From positions 248,001 through 312,000 of the forward strand of contig NZ_CP104002.1 of assembly GCF_029201565.1 (NCBI RefSeq): a DNA stretch of 64,000 nt. Reading direction: 5' to 3'. The notes below the pieces were generated by a model, which did not search any database, was not told the DNA's origin, and saw only the letters and a list, made by a program, of their open reading frames with translations. Shown here in pieces: positions 44,567 to 53,361 of this stretch. Origin of the DNA: Devosia sp. SD17-2. Its GTDB lineage: Bacteria > Pseudomonadota > Alphaproteobacteria > Rhizobiales > Devosiaceae. A program made the translations under genes and the position numbers. Within the stretch, counting starts at the first letter, position 1. Each line of letters begins with the position of its first letter.

Positions 44567-46598
44567 ATGCGTCTATTTACGAGCGTAAAGTCTAGAATAT
44601 ATGGGGCGTTTGCTGCGCTACTATTGTTCTGGTCATTACCGGCGCCAGCGCGATCATGCTCATGTCAAACGCGGAGCATTTATTTGGCGACTACCGAAAC
44701 GTTGCGCGACAAACCCTCCTCCTGGATGAGTTTCTCAGAGATATCTCTCTGCTGCGCATCGATTTTCTGAACTATCAGCTGACGCCGACCGATCAGTGGG
44801 CCAGCGCAGTGCGCGAGCAGATTGCAGTCCTGTCCGAAGCAAAGCAGACCGCGCCAACATATTTTTCTGAAGATCCGGAGGCGATGGGCGCCATCGACCA
44901 GGCCTCTTCCCTGTTGGCCCAGTATTCGACCGGCTTTGATGCGCTCACCAATGCCGTTGCTGCCGGCGCCAATCCCCAGAACCATTCGCAGACTGCCCTC
45001 TTGAGCGCCAAGGGGCCGGAGATGTTCGCGCTTTACTATGACCTGTCCAAGCAGGCCCATGATCGCCAGAACGCCCTCGGGTCCGTGATTGCCCAGCAAG
45101 AAGCGCTGCAGCTGATGATTGTGGCTGCCATTTCCATTATTGGCCTCATCATCGGCGTGACCCTGGCCGTGCTCACCGGCCGCTGGCTGACCGGCACCTT
45201 CTCTCGCCTGACCCAGACCATGGCCAAGCTGGTCGAGGGGCAGTACGACACCAATATTGCCGGCAAGGATGCCCAGAACGAATTGGGCGAGATGGCCCGG
45301 GCGCTCGAGACCTTCCGCGTCAACGGCCTCGAAGTGCAGGCCGCCGAGGTGGAAAAGCAGATGCGTGCCGCCGAGCTGACCGCTCGTGCCGAGATGATGG
45401 CCCGCTTCCAGGCCGCCTTCGACCATGTGATCGAAAGTGCCATGAACGGCGATTTCCGCACCCGCATCGCCCAGCAGTTCGGCGACAAGGAGATCGACCG
45501 GATCGCCGGCAATCTCGATGGCATGATGGCATCGGTCGAAACCGCCCTTGGTGAAGCCGATCGCGTGCTCGGGGCCATGGCCCGCGCCGATCTGCGCGAT
45601 CGCATGCGCGGCGAATACAGAGGGGCCTTCGCCCAGCTCAAGCAGAGCACCAATAGTGTCGCCGACAAGATCGAAGACATCACCATCCAGCTGCGGGACA
45701 CCTCGCGCGCCCTCAAGCAGGTGACGGGCGAAATCCTTGCCGGTGCCAATGACCTGTCCGAACGCACCACCCGCCAGGCCGCAACCATCGAGGAAACCTC
45801 GGCGGCCATGGATCAGCTGGCCACGACCGTCACCAGCAATGCCGAGCAGGCCCGCCAGGCCAGCGACGGAGCCGGACGCATGACCAATGTGGCCGAGGCC
45901 TCCAATGGGGTGATGCAGGAAGCCACCCAGGCCATGGAGCGGATTTCCGCCTCGGCCACCAAGATCTCCAATATCATCGGCCTCATTGACGACATCGCCT
46001 TCCAGACCAATCTGCTCGCCCTCAACGCTTCAGTGGAAGCGGCGCGCGCCGGTGAATCAGGCAAGGGCTTTGCGGTGGTTGCCGTGGAAGTTCGCCGTCT
46101 TGCCCAGAGCGCCGCTCAGGCTTCTGCCGATATCAAGAATTTGATCGAGCAGAGCGGAGACGAGGTGCGCAACGGGTCGCGGCTCGTGGCCGATGTGGCC
46201 GGGCGCCTCAACGAGATCATCGAGGGCGTCCGCAACTCGGCCTCGCTGATGAGCAATATCGCCACCGACAGCCAGGCGCAGGCCGCAGGCATCAGCCAGA
46301 TCAATGTGGCGGTGCGGCAGATGGACGAAATGACGCAGCATAACGCTGCTCTTGTCGAGGAAATGAACGCCTCGATCGAGCAGACGGAAGGTCAGGCGAG
46401 CCGTGTGGACGGCATTGTCGAGACGTTCACCCTGCGTGATTCGCCCGGTGCCGATCGCGGTCCGATGGCCGACAGTGCCGAGGCGGCGCGGCTCGAACCG
46501 GCAGGGGGCGCACGCGGTCTGATCAAGTCAGTGCAGAAAGCGGCAAGACCTATTTCGGCGGCGCTGCGGCGACGGCCGAGGACTGGAGCGAATTCTAA
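44567..46598 (+). pseudogene. Methyl-accepting chemotaxis protein, interrupted by two frameshifts
   Basis: Three frames together make a full chemoreceptor. Frame 1 (ATG 44567) gives [21 protein letters not shown], the first membrane helix; after an apparent one-base loss at about 44629 the next frame continues [12 protein letters not shown]. That frame covers a periplasmic helical domain, second helix ([20 protein letters not shown]), HAMP, and a complete signalling domain ([12 protein letters not shown] through [20 protein letters not shown] and [15 protein letters not shown]). In the G-run 46504-46508 a second one-base loss shifts to a frame ending [11 protein letters not shown], a pentapeptide-like CheR/CheB docking tail. 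The longest single frame, from an internal ATG at 44656 to 46749, would lack the first helix and tail. Broken gene or assembly errors. Confidence 0.8.
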
Positions 46599-46690
46599 CC
46601 CCGCCCCCCCGGGGAGTTATCCCGACGCGGCGTCCATCAGGGACACCGTGCCGGGAGAATATGTCTTTGCAGCTAAGGTGCTGAGAAACC

Positions 46691-46897
46691 CTAATAATCG
46701 ACGAGCTTCTTGTCCGGATCATAGGGTTGGTTGGCGACCACCTTGGTGACGGCCTGTCCACAACGCATCTTCTTGCTGACGGCATCATAGGCATAGGTCG
46801 GTGCGCCATGCAGCGCCCAACCCTCACTTAATGCCTTGGTAACCTTATGGCAGAACGCTGCATCGTCCTCGCCGGTGAGAAAACGGTAGATGAGCAT
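46691..46897 (-). CDS. DUF1737 domain protein, 68 aa
   Basis: A 68-residue cytoplasmic protein of the DUF1737 family: [27 protein letters not shown], then [27 protein letters not shown]. These blocks fit the short domain, whose role is unknown. The Met at 46897 is chosen because the family starts there; the frame continues 28 codons further upstream without similarity. It is divergent from the carbonic anhydrase gene, with only 41 bases between the start codons. Confidence 0.85.
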   Translation of the reverse strand: MLIYRFLTGEDDAAFCHKVTKALSEGWALHGAPTYAYDAVSKKMRCGQAVTKVVANQPYDPDKKLVDY

Positions 46898-46938
46898 GTA
46901 TGCTCGTGCCCCCAGTAATACGATCTTTATTGATCTTG

Positions 46939-47604
46939 ATGGCTCTAGCAGATAATTCCGTGCCCATGCACCGGTTTCCAAAATACCTGCTCGACGGACA
47001 CGCCAACTTCATGTCGGGGCGCTATGCCCGGGAGAAGGAGCGTATTCGCGACCTGGCCACAGAAGGCCAGAAGCCCACCACCATGATCATTGCCTGCTGC
47101 GACAGCCGCGCGGCGCCCGAGATGATATTCGATGCCGGGCCCGGCGAACTCTTCGTCCTGCGCAATGTCGGCAATCTCGTCCCCACCTATCAGCCAGACG
47201 GCGGCCAGCACGGCACCTCGGCCGGCATTGAATATGCCGTCAAGGCTCTGGGCATCGCCGATATCGTGATCATGGGGCACGGCCGCTGCGGCGGTATCCA
47301 GGCTGCGCTCAATCCGGCCTCCAAGCCCCTCGACAGCGGTGACTTCATCGGCAAGTGGCTGACCATGCTGGGTGACCTGCCCAGCCAGGTGGGGCAGAAC
47401 AGCCTGATGACCCCGGCCGAGCGCCAGACGGCGATGGAGCGGATTTCAATCCGCAACTCGATCTTCAATCTGCGCACCTTCCCCTATGTGGCTTCGCTCG
47501 AAGCTGAGGGTAAGCTGGCCGTCCATGGCGCCTGGTTCGATATTTCGACCGGCGAGTTGTGGGTGATGAACGAAGCGGGCGACTTTATCCGCCCCGAGCT
47601 CTGA
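46939..47604 (+). CDS. Beta-class carbonic anhydrase
   Basis: A 221-residue zinc enzyme interconverting CO2 and bicarbonate. Zinc ligands and the catalytic dyad are present: ACCDSRAAPE (Cys, Asp-Arg), GHGRCGG (His, Cys), and the VLRNVGNLVP block between them. HGTSAGIEYAVKALG precedes the second ligand. The start is uncertain: ATG 46939 is used here, while ATG 46966 would begin directly at HRFPKYLLDGHANFMSGRY, closer to relatives; neither has a strong ribosome site. A terminator follows. Presumably supplies bicarbonate for carboxylases. Confidence 0.95.
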   Translation: MALADNSVPMHRFPKYLLDGHANFMSGRYAREKERIRDLATEGQKPTTMIIACCDSRAAPEMIFDAGPGELFVLRNVGNLVPTYQPDGGQHGTSAGIEYAVKALGIADIVIMGHGRCGGIQAALNPASKPLDSGDFIGKWLTMLGDLPSQVGQNSLMTPAERQTAMERISIRNSIFNLRTFPYVASLEAEGKLAVHGAWFDISTGELWVMNEAGDFIRPEL

Positions 47605-47656
47605 GCAAACGCGGCCGGGCAGCCGGCCGCCACTCCAGATCACTGACCATTTGCAG

Positions 47657-47689
47657 GCGGGCCGCGAATTTACTCGGGCCCGCTTTTTT
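47657..47689 (+). terminator. Rho-independent terminator of the carbonic anhydrase gene
   Basis: A 7-bp stem (GCGGGCC at 47657-47663 with GGCCCGC at 47677-47683) and a 13-base loop are followed by six T, about 50 bases after the stop codon. Confidence 0.85.
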
Positions 47690-48038
47690 GTATTTTTGGG
47701 ATCCAGCGCAGTTTCTGCTCAATAAAAAGATCCAGTGAGGCGCATTTGCCTTCAAACTGGACTTGGCTGGCCTCAATTGTGATCAATAGAGCGCCCAGCT
47801 TTTCCCTTTGTGGTCAAGATCCGGCCCGGTCTGGCGTGATCGTAACTTTGAGTGCCAGCGTTGCCGGGCCTCTCGACTGCCCGCAAATTGCCCAGACATC
47901 ACATTTTTTACGCCCATGTCTGGGCCGATGATGACCACATTGCCCCGTCAGTCTCTGTCTCACGGATCGCCGGAGAGCATTCGTCGGAAGCGGACAAATC
48001 CGTTCCCGCAAATCCCAAATCACATGGAGCTAAATGCC
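47690..48038. other. Intergenic region upstream of the EF-hand genes
   Basis: About 350 bases without a credible gene. The first part is A/T-rich and contains the small palindrome-like ATTGTGATCAAT near 47777-47788, which could be a regulator site but is too short to assign. It must hold the promoter for the EF-hand gene. Confidence 0.35.
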
Positions 48039-48287
48039 ATGAAGAAGATCGTTCTTTCCTCGCTCGTCGTCCTCGGTCTCTCGACCGCTGCCTTTGCGCA
48101 GGCTGCTACCGACTTCGCATCGGTGGATTCGGATACGAGCGGTGGCATCTCCCTGACCGAGGCCCAGGCTGCATGGCCTGACCTGACCGAAGAAGCGTTC
48201 ACCGCTGCCGATGTCGACGCCAATGGCGAGCTCAGCGCCGAAGAATATGATGCCCTGGTGGCCGCTGCTGCCGCCCCGGCGAACTAA
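48039..48287 (+). CDS. Secreted EF-hand protein 1
   Basis: An 82-residue protein with a signal peptide (KKIVLSSLVVLGLSTAAFAQA) and two EF-hand-type loops: DSDTSGGISLTE (residues about 30-41) and DVDANGELSAEE (about 57-68). Both have Asp at loop positions 1 and 3, Gly at 6, and Glu at 12, so calcium binding is likely. The motif AQAAWPDLTEEAF links them. ATG 48039 has GGAG nine bases upstream; the upstream in-frame ATG at 48024 is less likely. A homologue follows 152 bases downstream. Confidence 0.85.
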   Translation: MKKIVLSSLVVLGLSTAAFAQAATDFASVDSDTSGGISLTEAQAAWPDLTEEAFTAADVDANGELSAEEYDALVAAAAAPAN

Positions 48288-48294
48288 TTGCTTT

Positions 48295-48346
48295 GCCCGC
48301 CTCCCTGAGGCGGGCGCCGAGCCACCCCGCACTCTCTCGGGGTGGC
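48295..48346 (+). other. Two tandem hairpins between EF-hand genes
   Basis: Two perfect 9-bp stem-loops in series: GCCCGCCTC/GAGGCGGGC with a 3-base loop (48295-48315) and GCCACCCCG/CGGGGTGGC with an 8-base loop (48321-48346). Neither has a long T-tract. They may partly terminate or stabilise the first EF-hand mRNA, giving unequal expression of the two genes. Confidence 0.5.
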
Positions 48347-48439
48347 TTCCCCATTTCCAGCCCGACCGGCGCTGCGCCTTCCGGCGCCACGGCGACCATT
48401 TCGCCGCGCAAGGACGGGCTTCTCCCAAGGAGAAATCCC

Positions 48440-48751
48440 ATGCGTAAATATGCAATTGCCCTCGCCGCCATCGGCCTCCTCGCCGCCCCGGCCATCGCTC
48501 AGACCCCGCTCAGCTTTGCTGATGTCGATACCGACGGAAACGGCGAATTGAGCTATGGCGAGCTGCAGGTGGTCTGGCCTGATCTGACCCAGGAAGAATT
48601 CAGTGCGGCGGACGTTGATCTCAGCGGTGGACTGAGCTCGGACGAGCTCAACAGCCTCCAGCCTTCAGCCGTATCGGTGCCTGCGCCGGGCGAGGCGCCT
48701 GCTGCGGTTCCATCCCCCACGGAATCGCTGTCCAATACCAAGGACGACTGA
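48440..48751 (+). CDS. Secreted EF-hand protein 2
   Basis: A 103-residue paralogue of the preceding gene. It has a signal peptide (YAIALAAIGLLAAPAIAQ) and two EF loops: DVDTDGNGELSYGE and DVDLSGGLSSDE. The central WPDLTQEEFSAADVD is nearly identical to WPDLTEEAFTAADVD in the first protein. A Pro/Ala-rich tail of about 30 residues ends in DD. AAGGAGAA precedes the ATG. Both proteins should lie in the periplasm or outside; their partners are unknown. Confidence 0.85.
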   Translation: MRKYAIALAAIGLLAAPAIAQTPLSFADVDTDGNGELSYGELQVVWPDLTQEEFSAADVDLSGGLSSDELNSLQPSAVSVPAPGEAPAAVPSPTESLSNTKDD

Positions 48752-48758
48752 TCAGAAA

Positions 48759-48780
48759 GGCCGCCTCCCGGCGGCCTTTT
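48759..48780 (+). terminator. Rho-independent terminator after the EF-hand genes
   Basis: A 7-bp stem GGCCGCC/GGCGGCC (48759-48776) with loop TCCC is followed by TTTT, just past the stop codon and between convergent genes. Confidence 0.85.
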
Positions 48781-48790
48781 CGTTTGGCGC

Positions 48791-49672
48791 TCAGTCTGCG
48801 ACCACGAGCGGGACGGTTTTCTTGCGCCCCATCACGGTCACGACGAGCCCGGAAATGACCACGACGGCGCCGAGGATTTCGATCGGCGTGATCATCTCGC
48901 CCAGAATGAGATAGCCGGACAAAAGCCCGGTGATCGGCACGAGAAGGGTGAAAGGCGCCACCACCGAGGTCGGGTGCTTGCCGAGCAGCCAGCTCCAGAT
49001 CGCCCCCGCCAGAATGGTCGAGATATAGGCGAGAAACGCGATCATCGCCGCGTCCGCCCATGAGAACTGGGTGATGGCCTCGACAATGGTCGGCCAGCCC
49101 TCGGTAAAGAGCGAGAGCCCGAGCAGCGGCGCGGGCGCGGCCAGCGCACCCCAGACATTGAACGAGAGCGCATCGACCTTGCCGGCCATCTTGGTCAGCA
49201 CATTGGCCATGCCCCAGCTGGCGGCACCAAATATGGTGAACACCAGCGGCAGCAGGCTCGCGCCCTCGAGCCGCTCGAGCGCGATGACGGCGATCCCGGA
49301 AAAGGCAATCGCCGCTCCCGCAAGCTGGAATTTCCCGGGCCGGTCGCCCAGCAGCGGGAAGGCCAGGGCCATGGTGAAAAAGGCCTGCGTTTGCAGCACC
49401 AGCGAAGCCAGCCCCGCCGGCATGCCCCAGGCCAGCGCCAGATTGAGAAAAGCATAGAGCAGGAACCCCAGGCACAGCCCGTAGCTCACCACGATCCACA
49501 CCGGCGCCTTGGGCGGCTTTACGAAAAACACCAGCGGAAACGCCGCCGCCGTAAAGCGTAGCGCCGCGGCCAGGATCGGCGGCAGCGCCTCGACGCTCCA
49601 TTTGATGACGACGAAATTGAACCCCCAGATGGCGACAACCACAAGGGCAAGAAGAATATGACGGAGGGGCAT
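48791..49672 (-). CDS. EamA/DMT family transporter (tandem copy 1)
   Basis: A 293-residue inner-membrane protein with ten hydrophobic helices in two EamA repeats. It begins PLRHILLALVVVAIWGFNFVVIKW, and the second repeat starts LLPLVFTIFGAASWGMANVLTKMAG. DMT-type transporters usually export amino acids or nucleoside-related compounds; specificity is unknown. Its ATG overlaps the stop of the upstream paralogue (TGATG). The open frame continues far upstream but that extension is a shadow of the neighbouring gene. Confidence 0.9.
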   Translation of the reverse strand: MPLRHILLALVVVAIWGFNFVVIKWSVEALPPILAAALRFTAAAFPLVFFVKPPKAPVWIVVSYGLCLGFLLYAFLNLALAWGMPAGLASLVLQTQAFFTMALAFPLLGDRPGKFQLAGAAIAFSGIAVIALERLEGASLLPLVFTIFGAASWGMANVLTKMAGKVDALSFNVWGALAAPAPLLGLSLFTEGWPTIVEAITQFSWADAAMIAFLAYISTILAGAIWSWLLGKHPTSVVAPFTLLVPITGLLSGYLILGEMITPIEILGAVVVISGLVVTVMGRKKTVPLVVAD

Positions 49673-50550
49673 CAGGCAGACCGCAGACGGTTGAAGAGGC
49701 GCGCGCCGAGTACGCTGCAGACGAGGCCGACGAAGATCAGGGCACTGCCGGCAATTTCGACGAGGGTGATTTCCTCGCCCAGCAGGATCATGGACGAGGC
49801 TATGCCCGCCACCGGCACCAGCAGCGAAAACGGCGCAATCAGGCTCGCCGGATAGCGCTTGAGGAGATAACTCCAGAGCCCGAAGCCGAGGATCGTCGCG
49901 GCATAGGCGTTGAACAGCACGACAAAGACGCTGCGGCCGCTGAACCCGGCCAGCGCCTCGCCAATTAGGGCAGGGCCTTCCACCACCAGCGACAGCCCCA
50001 GCAGCGGAATGATGGGGACGAGACTGCTCCAGACCACAAAGGACAGCATGTCGATCTGCCCGGCCTTTTTCGAGGCGATATTGGCCACGCCCCAGAAGAA
50101 GGCGGCAAGGATGATCATCAGCAGCGGCACCAGCGCGGTCAGTTCCACCCGCTCGGTGGCAATGACTGCGACGCCTGCAATGGCGATCATGCCGCCAATG
50201 GTCTGGAACCGGGTCAGCCGTTCGCCGAGGAAGAACAGCGCCAGGACCACGGTGAAAAACGCCTGCATCTGCATGAGGAGGGACGCCAGCCCCGCTGGCA
50301 TCCCCAGCTTGATGGCCGAGAACAGGAGGCCAAACTGCGCAAAGCCGATGGCCAGTCCGTAGATCGCCAGCGTGCCAAGCCGGACTTTTGGCCGCTTGAC
50401 CAGGAACACGGCCGGCAAGGCGGCGCAGAGATAGCGCAGCGCCGTGAGAAACAGCGGCGGAACCTGCTCCACACCCCATTTGATGAAGACGAAATTGAGC
50501 CCCCAGATCGCAGCGACGAGGAGCGCCAGACCGATATCGCGCAAGGCCAT
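49672..50550 (-). CDS. EamA/DMT family transporter (tandem copy 2)
   Basis: A 292-residue paralogue of the downstream gene, with the same ten-helix, two-repeat organisation: ALRDIGLALLVAAIWGLNFVFIKWGVEQVPP and LVPLLMIILAAFFWGVANIASKKAG. Shared blocks such as WGMPAGLASLVLQTQAFFTMALA versus KLGMPAGLASLLMQMQAFFTVVLA show a tandem duplication. The start is placed at MALRDIG, the family N-terminus; the frame extends 21 codons upstream through the terminator of asd. The two proteins could act as a heteromeric pair. Confidence 0.9.
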   Translation of the reverse strand: MALRDIGLALLVAAIWGLNFVFIKWGVEQVPPLFLTALRYLCAALPAVFLVKRPKVRLGTLAIYGLAIGFAQFGLLFSAIKLGMPAGLASLLMQMQAFFTVVLALFFLGERLTRFQTIGGMIAIAGVAVIATERVELTALVPLLMIILAAFFWGVANIASKKAGQIDMLSFVVWSSLVPIIPLLGLSLVVEGPALIGEALAGFSGRSVFVVLFNAYAATILGFGLWSYLLKRYPASLIAPFSLLVPVAGIASSMILLGEEITLVEIAGSALIFVGLVCSVLGARLFNRLRSA

Positions 50551-50580
50551 GGGAAAGAACTCAGGGGGGAGGACGAACAG

Positions 50581-50610
50581 AAAAAAACTCCGGAGGAGGC
50601 CCCCGGAGTT
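50581..50610 (-). terminator. Rho-independent terminator of asd
   Basis: On the minus strand an 8-bp stem AACTCCGG/CCGGAGTT (50586-50610) with a 9-base loop is followed by a run of T. It lies 15 bases past the asd stop. Confidence 0.88.
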
Positions 50611-50624
50611 CAATGCTTTAGCGC

Positions 50625-51659
50625 TTATGCGCGGGGCTTGTAACCCTTTTCGATCAGCGTTTCCGCGATCTGGATCGTGTTGAGCGCCGCGCCCTTGCGC
50701 AGATTATCCGAGACCACCCACATGGCCAGGCCATTTTCGACGGTCACGTCTTCGCGGATACGGCTGACATAGGTCTCATAGTCGCCCACGGCCTCGACCG
50801 GGGTCGCATAGCCACCGGGTTCGCGCTTGTCGACCACTGCAATGCCCGGCGCGTCGCGCAGGATATCACGGGCCTCATCGGCAGAGATCGGATTGACGAA
50901 TTCGATATTGACCGCCTCGGAGTGACCGACAAACACCGGCACGCGCACGGCGGTGCAGGTGACCTTGATCTTGGGATCGAGGATCTTCTTGGTCTCGGCC
51001 AGAACCTTCCACTCTTCCTTGGTGTAGCCGTCTTCCATGAACACATCGATGTGCGGGATGACGTTGAAGGCGATCTGCTTGGGGAACTTGCCGGGGGTCG
51101 GGCTGTCGTTGACGAAAATGCCCTTGGTCTGGTTCCACAGTTCGTCGACGCCTTCCTTGCCGGCGCCCGACACCGACTGATAGGTCGAAACGACGACGCG
51201 CTTGATAATGGCCGCATCATGGAGCGGCTTCAGCGCCACGACCAGCTGGGCGGTCGAGCAATTGGGATTGGCAATGATGCCGGTGCGGTTGGCATCGGCC
51301 AGCCAGCGCTCGAGAATGTTGCCGTTTACTTCCGGCACGACCAGCGGCACGTCCGAGTGATAGCGCCAGAACGAGGAGTTATCGATGACGATGGCGCCGG
51401 CCGCCGCGATCTTGGGCGCCCATTCCTTGGAGATGGAACCACCAGCCGACATGATGGCAAAGTCGACATTGGAGAAGTCGAAGTGCTGCAGGTCCTTGGC
51501 CTTGAGGATCTTGTCGCCAAAGGAAATCTCCCGGCCGATCGACTTGGACGAGGCGAGGGCAAACACTTCATCAGCCGGAAAATTACGCTCGGCGAGAATA
51601 TTGAGAACTTCGCGGCCCACATTGCCTGTGGCCCCAACGACAGCGACGCGATAACCCAT
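50625..51659 (-). CDS. asd: Aspartate-semialdehyde dehydrogenase
   Basis: A 344-residue enzyme that reduces aspartyl phosphate to the semialdehyde, the branch point for lysine/diaminopimelate, threonine and methionine. It shows the Rossmann motif VVGATGNVGREVLNIL, SAGGSISKEWAPKI, the active-site cysteine in IANPNCSTAQLV (about residue 133), YQSVSGAGKEGVDEL and the HSEAVNIEF substrate-binding segment. Length and motifs match. Monocistronic with its own terminator. Confidence 0.98.
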   Translation of the reverse strand: MGYRVAVVGATGNVGREVLNILAERNFPADEVFALASSKSIGREISFGDKILKAKDLQHFDFSNVDFAIMSAGGSISKEWAPKIAAAGAIVIDNSSFWRYHSDVPLVVPEVNGNILERWLADANRTGIIANPNCSTAQLVVALKPLHDAAIIKRVVVSTYQSVSGAGKEGVDELWNQTKGIFVNDSPTPGKFPKQIAFNVIPHIDVFMEDGYTKEEWKVLAETKKILDPKIKVTCTAVRVPVFVGHSEAVNIEFVNPISADEARDILRDAPGIAVVDKREPGGYATPVEAVGDYETYVSRIREDVTVENGLAMWVVSDNLRKGAALNTIQIAETLIEKGYKPRA

Positions 51660-52046
51660 TCTTGGAACTCCGGTTCCTGACCATTTCCGCCCCCGCGCAT
51701 CGCCTGGCGATGCGGTTGCTGGTTTGGCGCCTCTCCCCGTCGGGAGACGACCCGGGGAAAAGCGTCAGGCGGTTTTTGTGCTGGTTTTTGTCATGACGAC
51801 GCCACCGCCGGCAAAAAGGCCGGTTATTGTCGGTGTCGCGATGCGGCTGGCGCAGCCCATGACTAATTTCCCTATTGGAAAGCAGGACTTTTCATACTCT
51901 GAAATAGGAAAGAGTCAAATGATTTGCAATGCCGGGCCGGGTAGCGACACTTTTGCGCTATGACAGGCTCATTTCGACCCTGCCTCTTGTCGCCCCATGC
52001 CCGAGGGGGATAGGGAAAGCCAAAGAGAATGCCTCCAGGACCGAAA
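51660..52046. other. Intergenic region between asd and the flavoprotein gene
   Basis: About 387 bases between divergent genes, with no convincing reading frame. A perfect 7-bp hairpin GCATCGC/GCGATGC with a 3-base loop lies at 51697-51713, and a smaller CCGGC/GCCGG hairpin near 51810. An A/T-rich section around 51865-51925 contains an imperfect inverted repeat (TTTCCCTATT and AAATAGGAAA). It must contain both promoters. Confidence 0.4.
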
Positions 52047-53237
52047 ATGACCGATTTTGACGTAGTAATTCTGGGGGCCGGTGCGGCCGGCTTGATGGCA
52101 GGCATCGAGGCCGGGCAGCGCGGACGGCGGGTTCTCGTCGTTGATCATGCCCGAGATCCCGGCGAAAAGATCCGTATTTCGGGCGGTGGGCGCTGCAATT
52201 TCACCAATGTGAACGCCACCCATGTCTTGGGGCGCGAGCGCTTCCTGTCGCAGAACCCGCGCTTTGCGCTGTCGGCGCTGTCGCGGTTCACACCTGAAAT
52301 GTTCATCGAGCGGGTCAAGCGCCGCGGCATTTCCTACCATGAAAAGACGCTCGGGCAGTTGTTCTGCGATGGCTCGGCCACCCAGATCGTCAATATGCTG
52401 ATCGAGGGCCTGCGCGCCGCCGGAGCGGCGATCTGGACCGGGCGCACCATCGGTTCGGTCGAAAAGATCCCCGAAGGTTTCAAGATTCTCGTCGGTGATG
52501 GCTTTGTCACCACGGAAAGCGTCGTCGTGGCCACGGGCGGCAAATCCATCCCCAAGATGGGCGCCACCGGCTTTGCCTATACGCTTGCCCGCCAGTTCGG
52601 CCTCGAAGTGACCGACACGCGCCCGGCGCTGGTACCGCTCACCTTTGAGGAAGGCGCGCTGGAAAAGCTCAAGCCGCTGGCCGGCGTATCGACCGAGGCA
52701 GTGGTCAGCCACAAGAAGACCAATTTCCGCGAAGCGCTGCTGTTTACCCATCGCGGCCTGTCCGGCCCGGCAATCTTGCAGATTTCCTCCTACTGGCGCG
52801 AGGGCGATGCGATCGGCGTCAATCTCCTGCCCGGCGAAGATGCGCTCGATTTCCTTAAGGCAGCGCGCCAGTCCAGCCCCAGACTGCACATCCAGACCGT
52901 GCTGGGTGAACGCCTGCCCAAGCGCCTCGCCCAACTGGTCGGCGAAACGATCGACATGCCCGGCATGATCGGCGATTTCTCCGACAAGAAGCTGACCCTG
53001 GCAGCCGAAGGCATCAACAAGTGGACGCTCAAGCCCGTCGGCTCGGAAGGTTATCGGACGGCTGAAGTGACGCTGGGTGGCGTGGATACAACCGGGCTCG
53101 ACGCCAAGACCATGGAAGCCCGCACCGTGCCGGGCCTGTTCTTCGTCGGCGAGGCGGTCGACGTTACCGGCTGGCTCGGCGGCTATAATTTCCAGTGGGC
53201 CTGGGCCTCCGGCTACGTGGCAGGCCAGGCGGCATAA
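52047..53237 (+). CDS. BaiN/HI0933-like FAD-dependent oxidoreductase
   Basis: A 396-residue flavoprotein of the HI0933/YhiN family. The N-terminal dinucleotide motif is VILGAGAAGLMAGIEAGQRG. KIRISGGGRCNFTN (about residue 47) is the family hallmark, and the C-terminal GEAVDVTGWLGGYNFQWAWASGYVAG closes the FAD site. LFTHRGLSGPAILQISSYW is also characteristic. One member (BaiN) was assigned to bile-acid metabolism in gut bacteria, but the reaction in other bacteria is unknown. ATG 52047 has AGGA six bases upstream; ATG 52029 is possible. Confidence 0.93.
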   Translation: MTDFDVVILGAGAAGLMAGIEAGQRGRRVLVVDHARDPGEKIRISGGGRCNFTNVNATHVLGRERFLSQNPRFALSALSRFTPEMFIERVKRRGISYHEKTLGQLFCDGSATQIVNMLIEGLRAAGAAIWTGRTIGSVEKIPEGFKILVGDGFVTTESVVVATGGKSIPKMGATGFAYTLARQFGLEVTDTRPALVPLTFEEGALEKLKPLAGVSTEAVVSHKKTNFREALLFTHRGLSGPAILQISSYWREGDAIGVNLLPGEDALDFLKAARQSSPRLHIQTVLGERLPKRLAQLVGETIDMPGMIGDFSDKKLTLAAEGINKWTLKPVGSEGYRTAEVTLGGVDTTGLDAKTMEARTVPGLFFVGEAVDVTGWLGGYNFQWAWASGYVAGQAA

Positions 53238-53252
53238 TTTTTTGACACGCGA

Positions 53253-53292
53253 TGCCGCTCCTCCTCCTTGAGGGGAGGTCGGGGAGGGGGGC
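53253..53292. repeat. Half copy of the C/G-rich palindromic element
   Basis: CTCCTCCTCCTTGAGGGGAGG followed by TCGGGGAGGGGGG resembles one arm of the elements at 2314-2431 and 26855-26970, hairpin included, but lacks the second arm. It lies just after the flavoprotein stop. Confidence 0.5.
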
Positions 53293-53305
53293 ACTCGAGC
53301 CCCAC

Positions 53306-53335
53306 AAAAAAGCGGCGGAGTTTTTACCCCGCCGC
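53306..53335 (-). terminator. Rho-independent terminator of the repeat-protein gene
   Basis: On the minus strand a 7-bp stem GCGGCGG/CCGCCGC (53312-53335) with a 10-base loop is followed by a TTTTTTG tract, 27 bases past the stop codon of the gene below. Confidence 0.85.
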
Positions 53336-53361
53336 CAAACGTCCAAAAATCGGAAAAATCC

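Noticed and set aside
44629..44632. Programmed -1 frameshift in the chemoreceptor
   Set aside because: No slippery heptamer or downstream structure is evident, and a second frameshift at the 3' end makes decay or error more likely.
49673..50479. Upstream extension of the first EamA gene into a 562-residue protein
   Set aside because: The extension is an out-of-frame reading of the paralogous EamA gene, and a standard N-terminus begins at 49672.
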